Source: Pseudomonadota bacterium
GTDB taxonomy: Bacteria > Pseudomonadota > Gammaproteobacteria > Steroidobacterales > Steroidobacteraceae
Direction: 5' to 3'
Length of the DNA: 64,000 nucleotides
NCBI GenBank assembly: GCA_016704655.1
Contig: JADIZR010000011.1
Span: 115,291-179,290 of the forward strand
Part shown: one piece after another, positions 43,405-53,098 of the stretch
Layout: every line of letters starts with the position of its first letter
Position numbering within the stretch: position 1 is the stretch's first letter
Position numbers and translations under genes: made by a program
The notes under the pieces: generated by a model
Database searches by the model: none
What the model was told of the DNA's origin: nothing
The model's input: only the letters and a program-made list of their open reading frames with translations

Positions 43405-44088
43405 GTGAAAGTGAGCGAAGCCGTCGCGAGCCGCAGGAGCTGCCGCGCGTTTCTCGACACGCCGGTCCCGGGTGACACGCTGCGTGCGATCCTGGATGCG
43501 GCCCGGCGCACACCGTCCGGCGGCAACCTGCAGTCGTGGTGGGTGTACGCCCTCGCCGGCGAGCCGCTTGCCGGCCTGAAAGCCGCGGTGCGCGCGCAGG
43601 TCATGGCCAACCCACGCGGCGACGGTTCGCACGAATACGACATCTACCCGCCCGGACTCGGCGAACCCTATCGCACGCGCCGATTCAAGGCCGGTGAAGA
43701 TCTTTACGCGACCCTCGGCATCCCGCGAGAGGACAAGATGGCGCGGCTGCTGCAGCTCGCGCGCAATTACGATTTCTTTGGGGCGCCCGTCGGGCTGTAC
43801 TTCTATCTCGACCGCAGCCTCGGCCCGCCGCAGTGGTCGGACGTCGGCATGTACATGCAGACGGTGATGCTGCTCGCACGCGAGTACGGCCTGCACACTT
43901 GCGCGCAGGAGATCTGGTCGCTCGTGCAGGGCACCGTCGGCAGATTTCTCGAGGTGCCTCCGAACCTCATGCTGTTTTCCGGCATGGCGCTCGGCTACGC
44001 TGACCCATCGCACCCGATCAACACGCTGCGCACCGAACGCGCGATGCTCGAGGAGTTCGCGAGCCTGCGCGGGTTCGACGAATCGTGA
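43405..44088 (+). CDS. Nitroreductase family protein
   Basis: 227 residues from GTG 43405, with AGGAGG seven bases before it. FMN-binding marks: ASRRSCRAFLDTPV, TPSGGNLQSWWVYALAG and the C-terminal MALGYADPSHPINTLRTER. Helix LLAREYGLHTCAQEIWS is characteristic of this NADH-dependent family that reduces nitro, quinone or unsaturated compounds. Substrate unknown. Divergent from apt. A large hairpin follows at 44179-44212. Confidence 0.92.
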   Translation: MKVSEAVASRRSCRAFLDTPVPGDTLRAILDAARRTPSGGNLQSWWVYALAGEPLAGLKAAVRAQVMANPRGDGSHEYDIYPPGLGEPYRTRRFKAGEDLYATLGIPREDKMARLLQLARNYDFFGAPVGLYFYLDRSLGPPQWSDVGMYMQTVMLLAREYGLHTCAQEIWSLVQGTVGRFLEVPPNLMLFSGMALGYADPSHPINTLRTERAMLEEFASLRGFDES

Positions 44089-44178
44089 TTGACAATGTCT
44101 GCGGGTTGGCCTCGATCGAAGTCGGGAGATATCGCCTGGTGTCGGTTTCCTGAGGACCTGCAGCCCGTCCCTGGTCTG

Positions 44179-44212
44179 AAACCACGTCCGGCACTCGTGC
44201 TGGGCGTGGTTT
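44179..44212. terminator. Long hairpin after the nitroreductase gene
   Basis: Arms AAACCACG (44179-44186) and CGTGGTTT (44205-44212) continue inward through T/G, CC/GG and GCAC/GTGC pairs, giving about 16 paired bases around a tiny loop. It ends in TTT. It is 91 bases past the stop, so it may be the terminator or an unrelated dyad; the rest of 44213-44336 shows no gene. Confidence 0.55.
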
Positions 44213-44336
44213 GACCTACCGTACACCTAGGCGTGGTTCGCCGTGGCGCCCGGGTCACCCTTTGGGCAGACGCCGAAACTCGGCATTCTGCATCCGAGCC
44301 TGATGCAGCGCACTCGCAGCGTGGCCATGAACCGAA

Positions 44337-44792
44337 CTAGCTTCCAGGGTTGATGAACTTGATGACGCCCGAGAAACTTACTATAGGAAGGTCTTCGGAT
44401 GTGATGATTCCGCGGACGAATACCAGACTCTTCGTTGTCCGCAAGACATCCCCGCGACTCGTCAGCAGCGTATCAACGCGCGCCGGCCGCATCAGATCGT
44501 TGTTGAGAGTCACCGTGACACTGGGCCTTCCCTGGATCGCCTCCTGGGCGATCATGAACAGGGAGTAGTCGGCGAACGTGGCGATCGCGCCCCCGTGCAG
44601 AATTCCCGTACTGTTGAGATTGCGCTCGCTCGGTCGAAAGCCAGTTGTATACGATCCGTCCATTTCGCGCCGCGTGTAGAACGGACCCACCAATTCTTCG
44701 AACGGCTCGCGGCCCGTCCAGAATGACCAGCCTCGCCAGGGTCCCTCTTGCAACGGTGGGCTGAGGCTGCCGAGCTGAACTTGCTCTGTCAT
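44337..44792 (-). CDS. Thioesterase superfamily (PaaI-like) protein
   Basis: 151 residues with a hotdog fold: NLNSTGILHGGAIATFADYSLF (the HGG catalytic region) and SVTVTLNNDLMRPARVDTLL. It would cleave an acyl-CoA. It lies divergent from the Old Yellow Enzyme gene; a 21-bp site shared with the TonB-receptor promoter sits 113 bases upstream of its start. The left-edge gene of the catabolic island, possibly releasing CoA from a degradation intermediate. Confidence 0.85.
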   Translation of the reverse strand: MTEQVQLGSLSPPLQEGPWRGWSFWTGREPFEELVGPFYTRREMDGSYTTGFRPSERNLNSTGILHGGAIATFADYSLFMIAQEAIQGRPSVTVTLNNDLMRPARVDTLLTSRGDVLRTTKSLVFVRGIITSEDLPIVSFSGVIKFINPGS

Positions 44793-44905
44793 TTTGTGTG
44801 CACCAGGACGACTGTATGAAGATCGTCATTGTAGCGTCTGAGCCCTGCCAGTGTAGCTCAGACCCATCGTCCTCCCGACGCGCTTGCGGGCCCGGTGATC
44901 GCAAT

Positions 44906-44926
44906 GACAATCAATCTTTGGATAGA
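44906..44926 (+). promoter_or_regulatory. Shared 21-bp site A
   Basis: Reads GACAATC, A, ATCTTTGGATAGA. It matches the site at 53204-53224 in 20 of 21 positions. It lies between the divergent thioesterase and Old Yellow Enzyme genes. TTGGAT (44918-44923) with TATGGT 18 bases later could also be a plus-strand promoter. A LuxR-type regulator of the island is the natural candidate to bind here, but this is inference. Confidence 0.6.
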
Positions 44927-45023
44927 TCCCTGACCACCATCTATGGTGCAATCTGATACGGCATATCCAAGGTGGTTGTACGAGAGCTGTTGCCACCGAT
45001 TCGCAACGTCACGAGAAAGCCGC

Positions 45024-46985
45024 ATGAAACTCCTCACGCCAATCAAGCTGGGCCCGATAGAGCTGCAGAACCGCCTGGTCTCTACGGCACACGCCGCGTA
45101 CGTCGATTTCTGGCGCCCGGGCAGCGATGGTCAGCGCTACATGGCGTATCAGGAGCGGCGCGCGAAGGGTGGTACGGGTCTGATCACGCTCACTGCACAG
45201 CACGTGCACGAGTCCAGCCTCTATATCCTGCATCACCTGTATGACAAGGACGACCTGAGTCGAAAATTCCTGGAGTTGTCATCCCGGCTGCACCGCCACG
45301 GCACCAAGGTCATTTCCCAGTTGTTCCACGTGGGGGTCGTTGGCAAGAGCGACTGCCGACCCGACCTTCAGCCGTTGTGGGGATTGTCGGGAACCATCTC
45401 CGCCGAGGGCGAAGCAGCCCACGCGATGACCGAAGAGGAGATCGAGGCAGTCATACAGGGCTTCGTCGATACCGCAGTGGTTGCCGTCGAGAACGGCATC
45501 GACGGGATCGAACTGCATTGCGCACATGGATACCTTCTTCAGCAGTCGTTCAGCCCCTTCGCAAACAAGCGCACGGATCGCTGGGGTGAGCCCCTGTTCC
45601 TGGTAAAGACGGTCGCACAACGTGTACGAGCAGCGATCGGGCGCGACAAGGCGCTGGGAATTCGACTGTGCATCGAGGATTTTCTCAAGCCTGAGCATGG
45701 CGGGGTCGGCCACGAGAAGTTGATCGAGATCGGCGCCGACCTGGTCGCCACGGGTCTGCTGGACTACATGAATCATTCAGAAGGCGCGACCGGCGCCGAT
45801 TACTCGCGCACCATCGGCTCCTTCCGCTATCCGCTCGGCGAATTTCTTCCACTCACGCGCGCCCTGCGGGCAAGCATCAACGCAGCAGTGCCGGTGATCG
45901 GGGTCGGCAAGATCCCGACGGTCGACCTCGCCGAACAAGCGCTGCAGCAGGGCGACTGCGACCTCGTCGGCATGACCCGCGCGCAGATTTCGGACCCCGA
46001 CATCATCGCCAAGGTCAAGAGCAAACAGACGCACCGAATTCGGCTCTGCACCGGTTCGAACCAGGGTTGCATCGACCGAGTGGGCCTCTTTCCGATCACC
46101 TGCATCCACAACCCGGAGGTGGGCGAGGAGGACCGCTTCGAGGCGCTGGATGTCCCGATCCAGTCGCCCAAGCACGTGCTCGTGATCGGCGGCGGCCCCG
46201 CCGGAATGAAAGCTGCCGAGGTTGCGGCTCGGCGCGGACACAAAGTCACACTGGTCGAAGCTTCCGACCGACTCGGCGGGCGACTCAATTATGTGGAGAC
46301 CTTTGGTCAGGCATCGAGCCTGCTCGGCTCCATCGCCTGGCTCGAGCAGGAGTTGGGGTATCTCGGGGTAACTCCGATGACCCATACGACCGTTGACGTC
46401 GAGTTCGTCAAGAAGCTCCGGCCAGATTTCGTCGTCCTCGCGACTGGTTCGACGGACACCACGGACATGGGCGTCCCGACCGACGGCACGGTTCCAGTGC
46501 TATCTGTCCTGGACGCGGCGCAGAACCAGTACGGCGGCGTGAGGCTGGACATGAAGTCGGCGCGGGTCTTGATGGCCGACATGCGCGCGACCTACGAGAC
46601 CGCGCTGATCACTGAACACCTCGCCGAGAGCGGCTGTTCGGTGACAGTTGCCACCCCCTATTTGCATTTCGGCGCCAACCTGGGATTTACGCACCTCCTG
46701 GATTACCAGAGGGTGTTGCCGACATGGGGCATCGACGTAAAGCCGTTGCACGTCCTGGCGTCTATTTCCGAGGGAAAGGCGCACCTGGCGCACGTGTTCG
46801 CAGGCATCATGACCAGCCTGGAGGTCGACTTCGTCGTCGCCGGCGTGCATCCGAAGCCGAACGACCAGCTGTATCACCAATTGCGCGAGATGGTTCCTAT
46901 CAAGGTCGTCGGCGACGCCTATGCACCCCGATCGGCGCTCGAGGCCTTCCGCGAAGGAGACCGTGCTGCTCGCACGCTGCTGTAA
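45024..46985 (+). CDS. Old Yellow Enzyme / 2,4-dienoyl-CoA reductase-like oxidoreductase
   Basis: 653 residues from ATG 45024 (MKLLTPIKLGPIELQNRLV). The N-terminal FMN TIM barrel has HVHESSLY-type OYE segments, KVISQLFHVG and GIDGIELHCAHGYLLQQSFSP. The C-terminal NAD/FAD domain has VLVIGGGPAGMKAAEVAARRG. This is the FadH/trimethylamine dehydrogenase plan, which holds a 4Fe-4S cluster between them. The cluster loop reads RLCTGSNQGCIDRVGLFPITC: where relatives have CxxCxxxC, the second Cys is Ser here, leaving three cysteines. It may lose or alter the cluster. Members reduce enals, dienoyl-CoAs or cleave N-methyl groups; the amine-catabolic setting favours a redox step there. Confidence 0.9.
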   Translation: MKLLTPIKLGPIELQNRLVSTAHAAYVDFWRPGSDGQRYMAYQERRAKGGTGLITLTAQHVHESSLYILHHLYDKDDLSRKFLELSSRLHRHGTKVISQLFHVGVVGKSDCRPDLQPLWGLSGTISAEGEAAHAMTEEEIEAVIQGFVDTAVVAVENGIDGIELHCAHGYLLQQSFSPFANKRTDRWGEPLFLVKTVAQRVRAAIGRDKALGIRLCIEDFLKPEHGGVGHEKLIEIGADLVATGLLDYMNHSEGATGADYSRTIGSFRYPLGEFLPLTRALRASINAAVPVIGVGKIPTVDLAEQALQQGDCDLVGMTRAQISDPDIIAKVKSKQTHRIRLCTGSNQGCIDRVGLFPITCIHNPEVGEEDRFEALDVPIQSPKHVLVIGGGPAGMKAAEVAARRGHKVTLVEASDRLGGRLNYVETFGQASSLLGSIAWLEQELGYLGVTPMTHTTVDVEFVKKLRPDFVVLATGSTDTTDMGVPTDGTVPVLSVLDAAQNQYGGVRLDMKSARVLMADMRATYETALITEHLAESGCSVTVATPYLHFGANLGFTHLLDYQRVLPTWGIDVKPLHVLASISEGKAHLAHVFAGIMTSLEVDFVVAGVHPKPNDQLYHQLREMVPIKVVGDAYAPRSALEAFREGDRAARTLL

Positions 46986-47443
46986 CCGCAGGACAAGCTC
47001 CAGCTGTCAGGTCCCTTTGCTTTCGACGAGTTCAGGAAAGCTCTGCGACGGGGGCATGCGCGCCGCGTGCCTCGCGCAGGGGCACAAGGAGACGTTCGGC
47101 TGCTTCTGGATCAACGATCCAGGCGTGCGCACCGCCTGCCTGGGACGCACGAGGAAGGACGTCCCGATCGCCGCCTCCGCCGGGCCGCACCCGAGTCCGC
47201 TTCGACACGTTTTCCGATAGTCCGCGGCTGTACCATCGACGCCCACGGGTGGTCCGCAGGCGCATCGAAAAAGAATTCATCGGACGGCGAGGTCGCACTG
47301 GAGTTTCTGCAGCTCAAGATGCTCTATGTAATCGAGGCGAAACGTCGCACTCGACCCGAAAACAACCCTCGCGGATGACACCGAGTCGTGCCCATAGAAT
47401 GCGCTCGCATCGCTCTGATCGCGGCGCGTCATCGACGTCTGCT
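46986..47443. other. Intergenic region with a coding-like fragment
   Basis: Convergent gap of 458 bases. A plus-strand frame at about 47041-47220 has almost only G/C in third positions for 50 codons and reads GGMRAACLAQGHKETFGCFW and INDPGVRTACLGRTRKD. It lacks a ribosome site and an opening part, and I recognise no family. It may be the relic of a gene. The rest shows nothing. Confidence 0.4.
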
Positions 47444-48616
47444 TCACGGCGTGATGATGCGGCTCGGCGCAGCCGCCTGAGCCGCTGAGGTCGTCAGCCG
47501 GGCCCGTCGCATCAGCATCACGGTAAGTGCTGCAACGAGGCTGGTGGCCACGACCACGGCGGACAGCACCTGCGCCACGAGATAACTGCCGTCGGTGACG
47601 ACAGCGGCAGCGAGTGCTGGCCCCAGGGCGAAGCCCAGCGTCTGGGCAGTAACGGCAGCGGCGATCAGCCGGCCATCCGAATCCGCGGCTGCGACGGCGC
47701 CCATGACCAGGACCATCGCCGTATTGCTCGCGCCGTTGAAGCCTGAAGCCATGAGCCCATAGCCGAGGCCCGTCGTCGCCGTCTGGAAAAGAAGGGTTGA
47801 GGCGATCGTAACGACCAGGCCCGCGATCAAGAGGCTGGCGGCAGGCAGCCAGCGCACTCCGAACGCAGCGACCAGTGCTCCGGCGAACGCGGCCAACTGT
47901 GAGACACTCAGGCCGATGGCCGCCGATTCAGCTCCGATCCCGGCACTGATGCCAATCTGCATCAGATAGGGCCAGAGGATGCCGAGTCCGAGAAACAGCG
48001 TCGCTGCGGAGCCAAGGGCGAATGCGCATTCCGCCATCGACGCTGCGCCCGCCCGGCCCACGGACGGCTGCGCTGCCCCGCCTGCCGGCATCCACCGCAC
48101 GAACAGGCAGCCGATGACGGCTAGCACCACGAAGTATTGGAACACTACGTTGACTCCGCCCGTCGCTGACCACCTGGGCAACAGGAATGACGCGGCCGCC
48201 ACCTGCGCCGTGCTCACCGCGAGGATGTACCCGAACATCCTGCCGGGGTTACGCGCGAGTCCCGCGGCTGCATAGCCCCGTGAAATGAGCAGCCCTGATC
48301 CCAGCCCCGAAGCGAAGCGGCTCAGCATCAGCGAGCCGGCGTCGGCGCCAGAAAAGATTGATGCAAGATTGCCGGCGATCATCAGCAGCAGCCCCGCCAC
48401 GCAGAGCTTTCGCCAGTTCCACCGGTGACCCGCGAGGGTCGTCGCCGCGTTCGTGGCGGCGATCCCGAACACTTCCGCGGAGGCAATGTAACCGGCGCCC
48501 GAGTCGCTGAAATGCGCCACCTCGATCAGCATGCTGACTAGCACCGGCTGCACTCCCAAGGCAGCCAGCCCGATCAGCGCAAGCGTGATGGACGATGCTT
48601 TCAATCCGGTTTTCAT
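47444..48616 (-). CDS. MFS transporter
   Basis: 390 residues with about 12 hydrophobic helices (SITLALIGLAALGVQPVLVSML at the start). Helices carry LMLSRFASGLGSGLLISRGYAAAGLA and FALGPALAAAVV. It lacks the standard DRxGRR loop, as do many MFS members. It lies downstream of TonB receptor, aminotransferase and SnoaL genes in the same direction, with a 130-base gap. Possibly exports or imports a compound of the island's pathway; substrate unknown. Confidence 0.85.
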   Translation of the reverse strand: MKTGLKASSITLALIGLAALGVQPVLVSMLIEVAHFSDSGAGYIASAEVFGIAATNAATTLAGHRWNWRKLCVAGLLLMIAGNLASIFSGADAGSLMLSRFASGLGSGLLISRGYAAAGLARNPGRMFGYILAVSTAQVAAASFLLPRWSATGGVNVVFQYFVVLAVIGCLFVRWMPAGGAAQPSVGRAGAASMAECAFALGSAATLFLGLGILWPYLMQIGISAGIGAESAAIGLSVSQLAAFAGALVAAFGVRWLPAASLLIAGLVVTIASTLLFQTATTGLGYGLMASGFNGASNTAMVLVMGAVAAADSDGRLIAAAVTAQTLGFALGPALAAAVVTDGSYLVAQVLSAVVVATSLVAALTVMLMRRARLTTSAAQAAAPSRIITP

Positions 48617-48746
48617 ACCATCCCCTGCAGTCGAAACAGAACAGTAGTGTCCGGACGTTGATTCAGCGTTGCTTTACCACCAACGCCGAAGGCCAGGGGA
48701 AGCCGGCACCCTGACGCAAAGCCGCGGACGTGGCCGCGGATCGCCG

Positions 48747-49394
48747 TCACGGGTGCACGAGTTTCTCGAAGGTTCTCTTCGGCCAGAAGATCGTCAGGTT
48801 CAGGCGCGATATCCTCCAGGCACCGTCCACTTTGCGGTACTCATCTTCATACATGCCGAGGATGAACAGGGGCTGATCTTTGCCGCCGGCCGTCGTCAGC
48901 GGTCCTGAACCGCTCTGGTCCGTCAGATAATTCGTGAACGTCCAACGGCCATGAGCCGTCGTAGGACCTGTAATCGTAATGAGCGGATTGGTGATCACAT
49001 AGAGCGCAGTAAATGGCGCGCTCTCTTCCTTCATCCAATAGATGAAGTTCTCACGAATCGCTTCCTTCCCTTGCCAATCACCACCGTACTCCTCCGGATA
49101 TGACAGAACAGCGTCGTCAGTAAACAAGCTCATCAAACCATCCACGTTCAGGGTTTCGTTGAACGCGGCATAGTCCAGGTGCAGCTTTCGAATGTCCTCG
49201 AGGTCGACAAGCCGCTGAAGGTCCGACGTCTTGATCGCCGTCCGCTCCTCGACCAGGCCAGTCTTCAGGGTTGATGCGCCACCGTCGATGGCTTCGCTGC
49301 GCGACACTGGCGTGCGTTTGTTGGAGCACCCGCAAATCAGAAGCACGGCGACTACCAGCAGGCTGACGCGGGCGGAGAAGGTTGGATGACTCAT
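48747..49394 (-). CDS. SnoaL/NTF2-like lipoprotein
   Basis: 215 residues from ATG 49394, with a lipoprotein signal (VSLLVVAVLLICGC, Cys acceptor). The rest is an NTF2/SnoaL-like alpha+beta barrel: DIRKLHLDYAAFNETLNVDGLMSLFTDDAVLSYPE, GKEAIRENFIYWM, GPTTAHGRWTFTNYL and YRKVDGAWRISRLNLTIFW. SnoaL-like enzymes isomerise, cyclise or hydrate ring compounds. A lipid-anchored version suggests work in the periplasm on an imported substrate. It is in the operon with the aminotransferase, whose stop lies 63 bases before its start. Confidence 0.85.
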   Translation of the reverse strand: MSHPTFSARVSLLVVAVLLICGCSNKRTPVSRSEAIDGGASTLKTGLVEERTAIKTSDLQRLVDLEDIRKLHLDYAAFNETLNVDGLMSLFTDDAVLSYPEEYGGDWQGKEAIRENFIYWMKEESAPFTALYVITNPLITITGPTTAHGRWTFTNYLTDQSGSGPLTTAGGKDQPLFILGMYEDEYRKVDGAWRISRLNLTIFWPKRTFEKLVHP

Positions 49395-49457
49395 TTGAAC
49401 CGCGCCTGCAGTGTTTCGAGGATCCAAAGGTGTCCGGCCTTAGCGAAGGCTGCGATG

Positions 49458-50846
49458 TCACCTGATCGGCGTCTTCGAATAGGCCAGGTCCAGCACTTCC
49501 ACGACCTGGTCCACGTGCTGGCGCGTAAACGTGAGCGGCGGCGAGATGATGAACTTGTGGTCGACCTGGCGGAGCCAGACCCCGTTCTCGCGGCAGAACT
49601 TCGCAATCGACGATGGGAAGGGGTGATCGTGGCCGAAAGCCGCTTTCGTCTTCCGGTCCTCGACCATCTCGATCGTCATCATGAGGCCTTTGCCTCGGAC
49701 ATCGCCGATCGCCTCGTGACGGTCCATCAACCCTCGCAGGCGCTGCAGGAAATAGCCTCCCACCTCACGCGCATTCTCGACGAGTCCCTCCCGCAGGACG
49801 ATGTCTAGTGCGGCGACACCCGCGGCGCAAGCCACGGGATTCCCACTGTGCGTGTAGCCCGCGGCGACGAAACTGTGGTCGCTCGCGGTGTCGTTCCAGG
49901 CATCGGCCACGCGTGCGTTCACGAGCGTGGCGCTCAAAGGAGCATATCCGCCGGAGATCCCCTTGCCGCAGCACATGATGTCCGGTTTCACGTTCCATCC
50001 GCGCGCACCGAACATGGTCCCGCTTCGACCGAATCCGGTGACGACCTCATCCGAGATCAGCAGGATGTCGTTGTGGTCGCAGACTTCGCGCAGCCGGCGC
50101 CAGTAGCTGGGCGGCGGGATGTGCATTCCGCCTCCGCCCTGGACCGGCTCGGCGATCAGCGCGGCGATCGTTTCGGGATCCTGATACTCGATCGTTCGTT
50201 CCAGGAGTTTGATGCAGAGTTCGACCTGCGCCTCGACGTCGATGCCATCGATCAACGGGCGATAGGAGTCGAACGTTTCGACGTTGACGAAACCGGGCGG
50301 CATCGGCTCATAACTGCGGCGGAACGCGCTTGCCAGCCCATTTGCCGCCATGCAGCCGAAATGCGTCCCGTGGTAAGCGCCGCGCAGGCTCACTACCTTG
50401 TACTTTTCGCTCCGGCCGACGAGCTTCCAGTACTGTCGCGCGAGCTTGAACGAATTCTCGATCGCATCCGACCCGTTTGAGCCGAAGAACACCTTCGAGA
50501 TTGCTTCGTCGGACGCGATTTCGCAAATCTTGTCGGCGAGCCGGATCGACGTGACGTTCGAGCTGCCGGGAAAGATTGAAATGTACGCCAGCTCCCTGAG
50601 CTGAGACATAATCGCGTCGATGATCTCGGAGCGCCCGTATCCGACGTTGACGCACCACAAGCCGCCAACGCAGTCGATCATGCGTCTACCATCGATGTCG
50701 AATATGTGCACGCCCTCGCCCCGCGTGATGATCGAGGGCATGTCTCCCGACGCCTCGTCCTGGGCGGACATCGGACGCAGCGTGTGCAGGAGCGCCTGCT
50801 CTTTCGGGCTCCAGGAGTCCGTAGCTGTGCGAACGGTGCTGTTCAT
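49458..50846 (-). CDS. Class III PLP-dependent aminotransferase
   Basis: 462 residues, the omega-aminotransferase family. Marks: DGRRMIDCVGGLWCVNVGYG, FFGSNGSDAIENSFKLARQY, VSLRGAYHGTHFG, LLISDEVVTGFGRSGTMFGA and the PLP Lys in MCCGKGISGGYAPLSAT. These enzymes transfer an amino group from an amine or omega-amino acid to pyruvate or 2-oxoglutarate. It starts two bases after the TonB receptor stop, so uptake and transamination are in one operon. Substrate unknown; the paired oxidase module nearby supports an amine. Confidence 0.93.
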   Translation of the reverse strand: MNSTVRTATDSWSPKEQALLHTLRPMSAQDEASGDMPSIITRGEGVHIFDIDGRRMIDCVGGLWCVNVGYGRSEIIDAIMSQLRELAYISIFPGSSNVTSIRLADKICEIASDEAISKVFFGSNGSDAIENSFKLARQYWKLVGRSEKYKVVSLRGAYHGTHFGCMAANGLASAFRRSYEPMPPGFVNVETFDSYRPLIDGIDVEAQVELCIKLLERTIEYQDPETIAALIAEPVQGGGGMHIPPPSYWRRLREVCDHNDILLISDEVVTGFGRSGTMFGARGWNVKPDIMCCGKGISGGYAPLSATLVNARVADAWNDTASDHSFVAAGYTHSGNPVACAAGVAALDIVLREGLVENAREVGGYFLQRLRGLMDRHEAIGDVRGKGLMMTIEMVEDRKTKAAFGHDHPFPSSIAKFCRENGVWLRQVDHKFIISPPLTFTRQHVDQVVEVLDLAYSKTPIR

Positions 50847-50848
50847 GA

Positions 50849-53098
50849 TCAGAACCTGGCGTCGAAGGTCAGCCCGAACGTGCGAGGCGCGCTGACGTGG
50901 TTATAGAGGAAGCCCAATCCGGCCACGTCGATCATGTTGGTGTAATAGATCGAATTGGTGATGTTCTTTACCCAGAGCGAGATGCCGTATCGATCGTCGG
51001 CCGGGCGCGCGCGCAGACGCGCATTAAAGACTTCGTAGCCGTCCTGCGTCGTGGTAGGGCGGTTGAGTATGTCGAAGTACTGACGCGACACATGCGTTCC
51101 GTCGGCGTGCGCGTCCAGTTCCCAGTTCGACGTCCACAGTGGCAGTGTCCAGTCGATTGCCAGTGAGAAGTTCAGTTCGGGCGCGCTGACGAGCTCGTTG
51201 CCGGACACATCCTGGCCCTGGGACGTCCCCTCCTTGATCTCGGATTTCAAAAGACCAAGTCCAGAGGTGAGGGTCAGGTCCGCGACGGGCAGCCACTGCA
51301 GTTCCAGTTCACCGCCGATGATCTCTGACTCGGGCAGGTTGATCAGCGCTGCTATGGTCGTGTCGGGATCGATGTCGATGAACTGCTGGTCCTTGTAGCC
51401 GTACCAGAATGCGGCACCGTTGAGGCGCAGACTGGCACCCGCCAGCTCGGATTTGAAACCGACCTCGACCGCGTCCAGGGTCTCCGGGTCGGCAATGGTC
51501 AGTTCCGCGGGGCTGAAAATGGCCTGCGCGTTGAACGAGGCACCGCGATAGCCCCGGCTGTAGCTCGCGTACACCATCATATCGGCGGCAAGCTCGTAGT
51601 CGAGGCCGATCTTGCCCGAGATGTCGTCGTCGTCGAAGTCGCGGCTCGTCGTCGCGCCGAGGTCGTCGCTGCCGGGGATGATGTTGAACAGCGGATTGCC
51701 GTTCAGGTCGGTCAGAATCGCCCGGAAGTTATTCAGGTCTCCCGAATCCTTCGTGTAACGGAGTCCGGCCCGGGCAGTCAGCCGGTCGGTGATTTTGTAC
51801 TGGAGGTCCGAATACACGGCGAAACTGTCTTTGTCCTGGTCGAATTCGTTGCCGTAGCCGCAGGTGGGGAAGAACCCGCCGTCGATGCAGTCCTGGGCGT
51901 CGACCTGACCGTCTTCATTGACGTCGATGTCAGTCGAGAACCAGTTCGTAGTGGAGTTGGAAATGCGTTCGCGGTTGTAGTAGACCCCGAGAATGAAGTT
52001 CGCCGGGCCGTCGAGGTCACTCGCGAGGCGCAGGTCCTGGCTGAACTGGCGAGTTTCGCCGGAGTAGACCGCGTCGCTCACTTCGAGGGGCGTGGCATCG
52101 CCGTCTTCGTGATTGAGCACGCTTCCTTCGTCCCAGGAGGAGATCGACACAACGGTCAGTGCATCCGTGACCTTCCAGTTGGCCGTGAGCGCGACGGCAT
52201 CCGTGCGCAGCCGGCGGCGGTAGACGTCGGGCGTGTTGATCTCGCGCCGGTCGATGCCTTCGGCGAAATCGGCCGGGATGCCGAAGAACGGGTATATCGT
52301 CCCGCCGATGCCCACTTCGGTCGGGCTCGAGGAGACGCCGTAGTTCCATGGATTCTGCAGGCTCGTCGAGGCCCGGAGCACGAGGTCGAACCGGTCGCTG
52401 GGCGCATAGCGCAGCGAAGCCCGCAGCCCGTACTGGTCGATGGAATTGGCGTCGGGTGCGCCGGCGAACTCGTTCTCCATCCAGCCGTCCGCCTCGGCCC
52501 AGGTGAACGCGACGCGCGCCGCGACCGTGTCCGAGAGCGCGAGCTGGCCGGCGCCTTCCGCTTGCCAGTAATTGAAGTTCCCGGCGCTCAACGAGATGTA
52601 CGCTTCGTTGGAGAAGTCCGGTGCGCGGCTGACCAGATTGATGGCGCCGCCAGTCGTATTTTTGCCGTACAAGGTGCCTTGGGGACCCTTTAACACCTCG
52701 ACTCGTTCGATGTCGTAGAAGGCGAGGCCGAGCAGCGCGACGTTGCCCTTGTACACTTCGTCGTAGTACGTAGCGATGGGTCCGTTCTGTGAAAGGCTGA
52801 AGTCGGACATGGAAATTCCGCGCAGCGAAAAGATCGGAACTCCGTCGCCCAGGACGTTGTTCGTCTGCATGTTCGGAACGCTGAGGGCGAGATCCTCCGG
52901 GCCACGAATCTGGCGCCTGGCCAGCGCCTCACCGGAGAATGCGGTGATCGAGACCGGAACGTCCTGCAGACTTTCTGCGCGCTTCTGCGCCGTGACGATG
53001 ATTTCTTCCAGCGCACCATCAGAGGACTCTTGCGAGTACGCGTGGGGGACCACAAGGACGCCGATGCAGATTCCGGCCGCAATGGTTGATCTAATCAC
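50849..53098 (-). CDS. TonB-dependent receptor (module 1)
   Basis: 749 residues from GTG 53098, signal peptide (IAAGICIGVLVVPHAYSQ), TonB box EEIIVTAQKR near 31, plug domain with VPVSITAFSGEALAR, FSLRGISMSDFSLSQNGPIATYYDEVY and VEVLKGPQGTLYGKNTTGGAINL, then a 22-strand barrel ending ...RTFGLTFDARF. Outer-membrane importer. It is closely related to the receptor at 55003-57291. An unusual loop near residue 390 reads DIDVNEDGQVDAQDCIDGGFF, an EF-hand-like calcium motif, with a second Cys shortly after. Promoter region carries shared 21-bp site B. Confidence 0.93.
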   Translation of the reverse strand: MIRSTIAAGICIGVLVVPHAYSQESSDGALEEIIVTAQKRAESLQDVPVSITAFSGEALARRQIRGPEDLALSVPNMQTNNVLGDGVPIFSLRGISMSDFSLSQNGPIATYYDEVYKGNVALLGLAFYDIERVEVLKGPQGTLYGKNTTGGAINLVSRAPDFSNEAYISLSAGNFNYWQAEGAGQLALSDTVAARVAFTWAEADGWMENEFAGAPDANSIDQYGLRASLRYAPSDRFDLVLRASTSLQNPWNYGVSSSPTEVGIGGTIYPFFGIPADFAEGIDRREINTPDVYRRRLRTDAVALTANWKVTDALTVVSISSWDEGSVLNHEDGDATPLEVSDAVYSGETRQFSQDLRLASDLDGPANFILGVYYNRERISNSTTNWFSTDIDVNEDGQVDAQDCIDGGFFPTCGYGNEFDQDKDSFAVYSDLQYKITDRLTARAGLRYTKDSGDLNNFRAILTDLNGNPLFNIIPGSDDLGATTSRDFDDDDISGKIGLDYELAADMMVYASYSRGYRGASFNAQAIFSPAELTIADPETLDAVEVGFKSELAGASLRLNGAAFWYGYKDQQFIDIDPDTTIAALINLPESEIIGGELELQWLPVADLTLTSGLGLLKSEIKEGTSQGQDVSGNELVSAPELNFSLAIDWTLPLWTSNWELDAHADGTHVSRQYFDILNRPTTTQDGYEVFNARLRARPADDRYGISLWVKNITNSIYYTNMIDVAGLGFLYNHVSAPRTFGLTFDARF

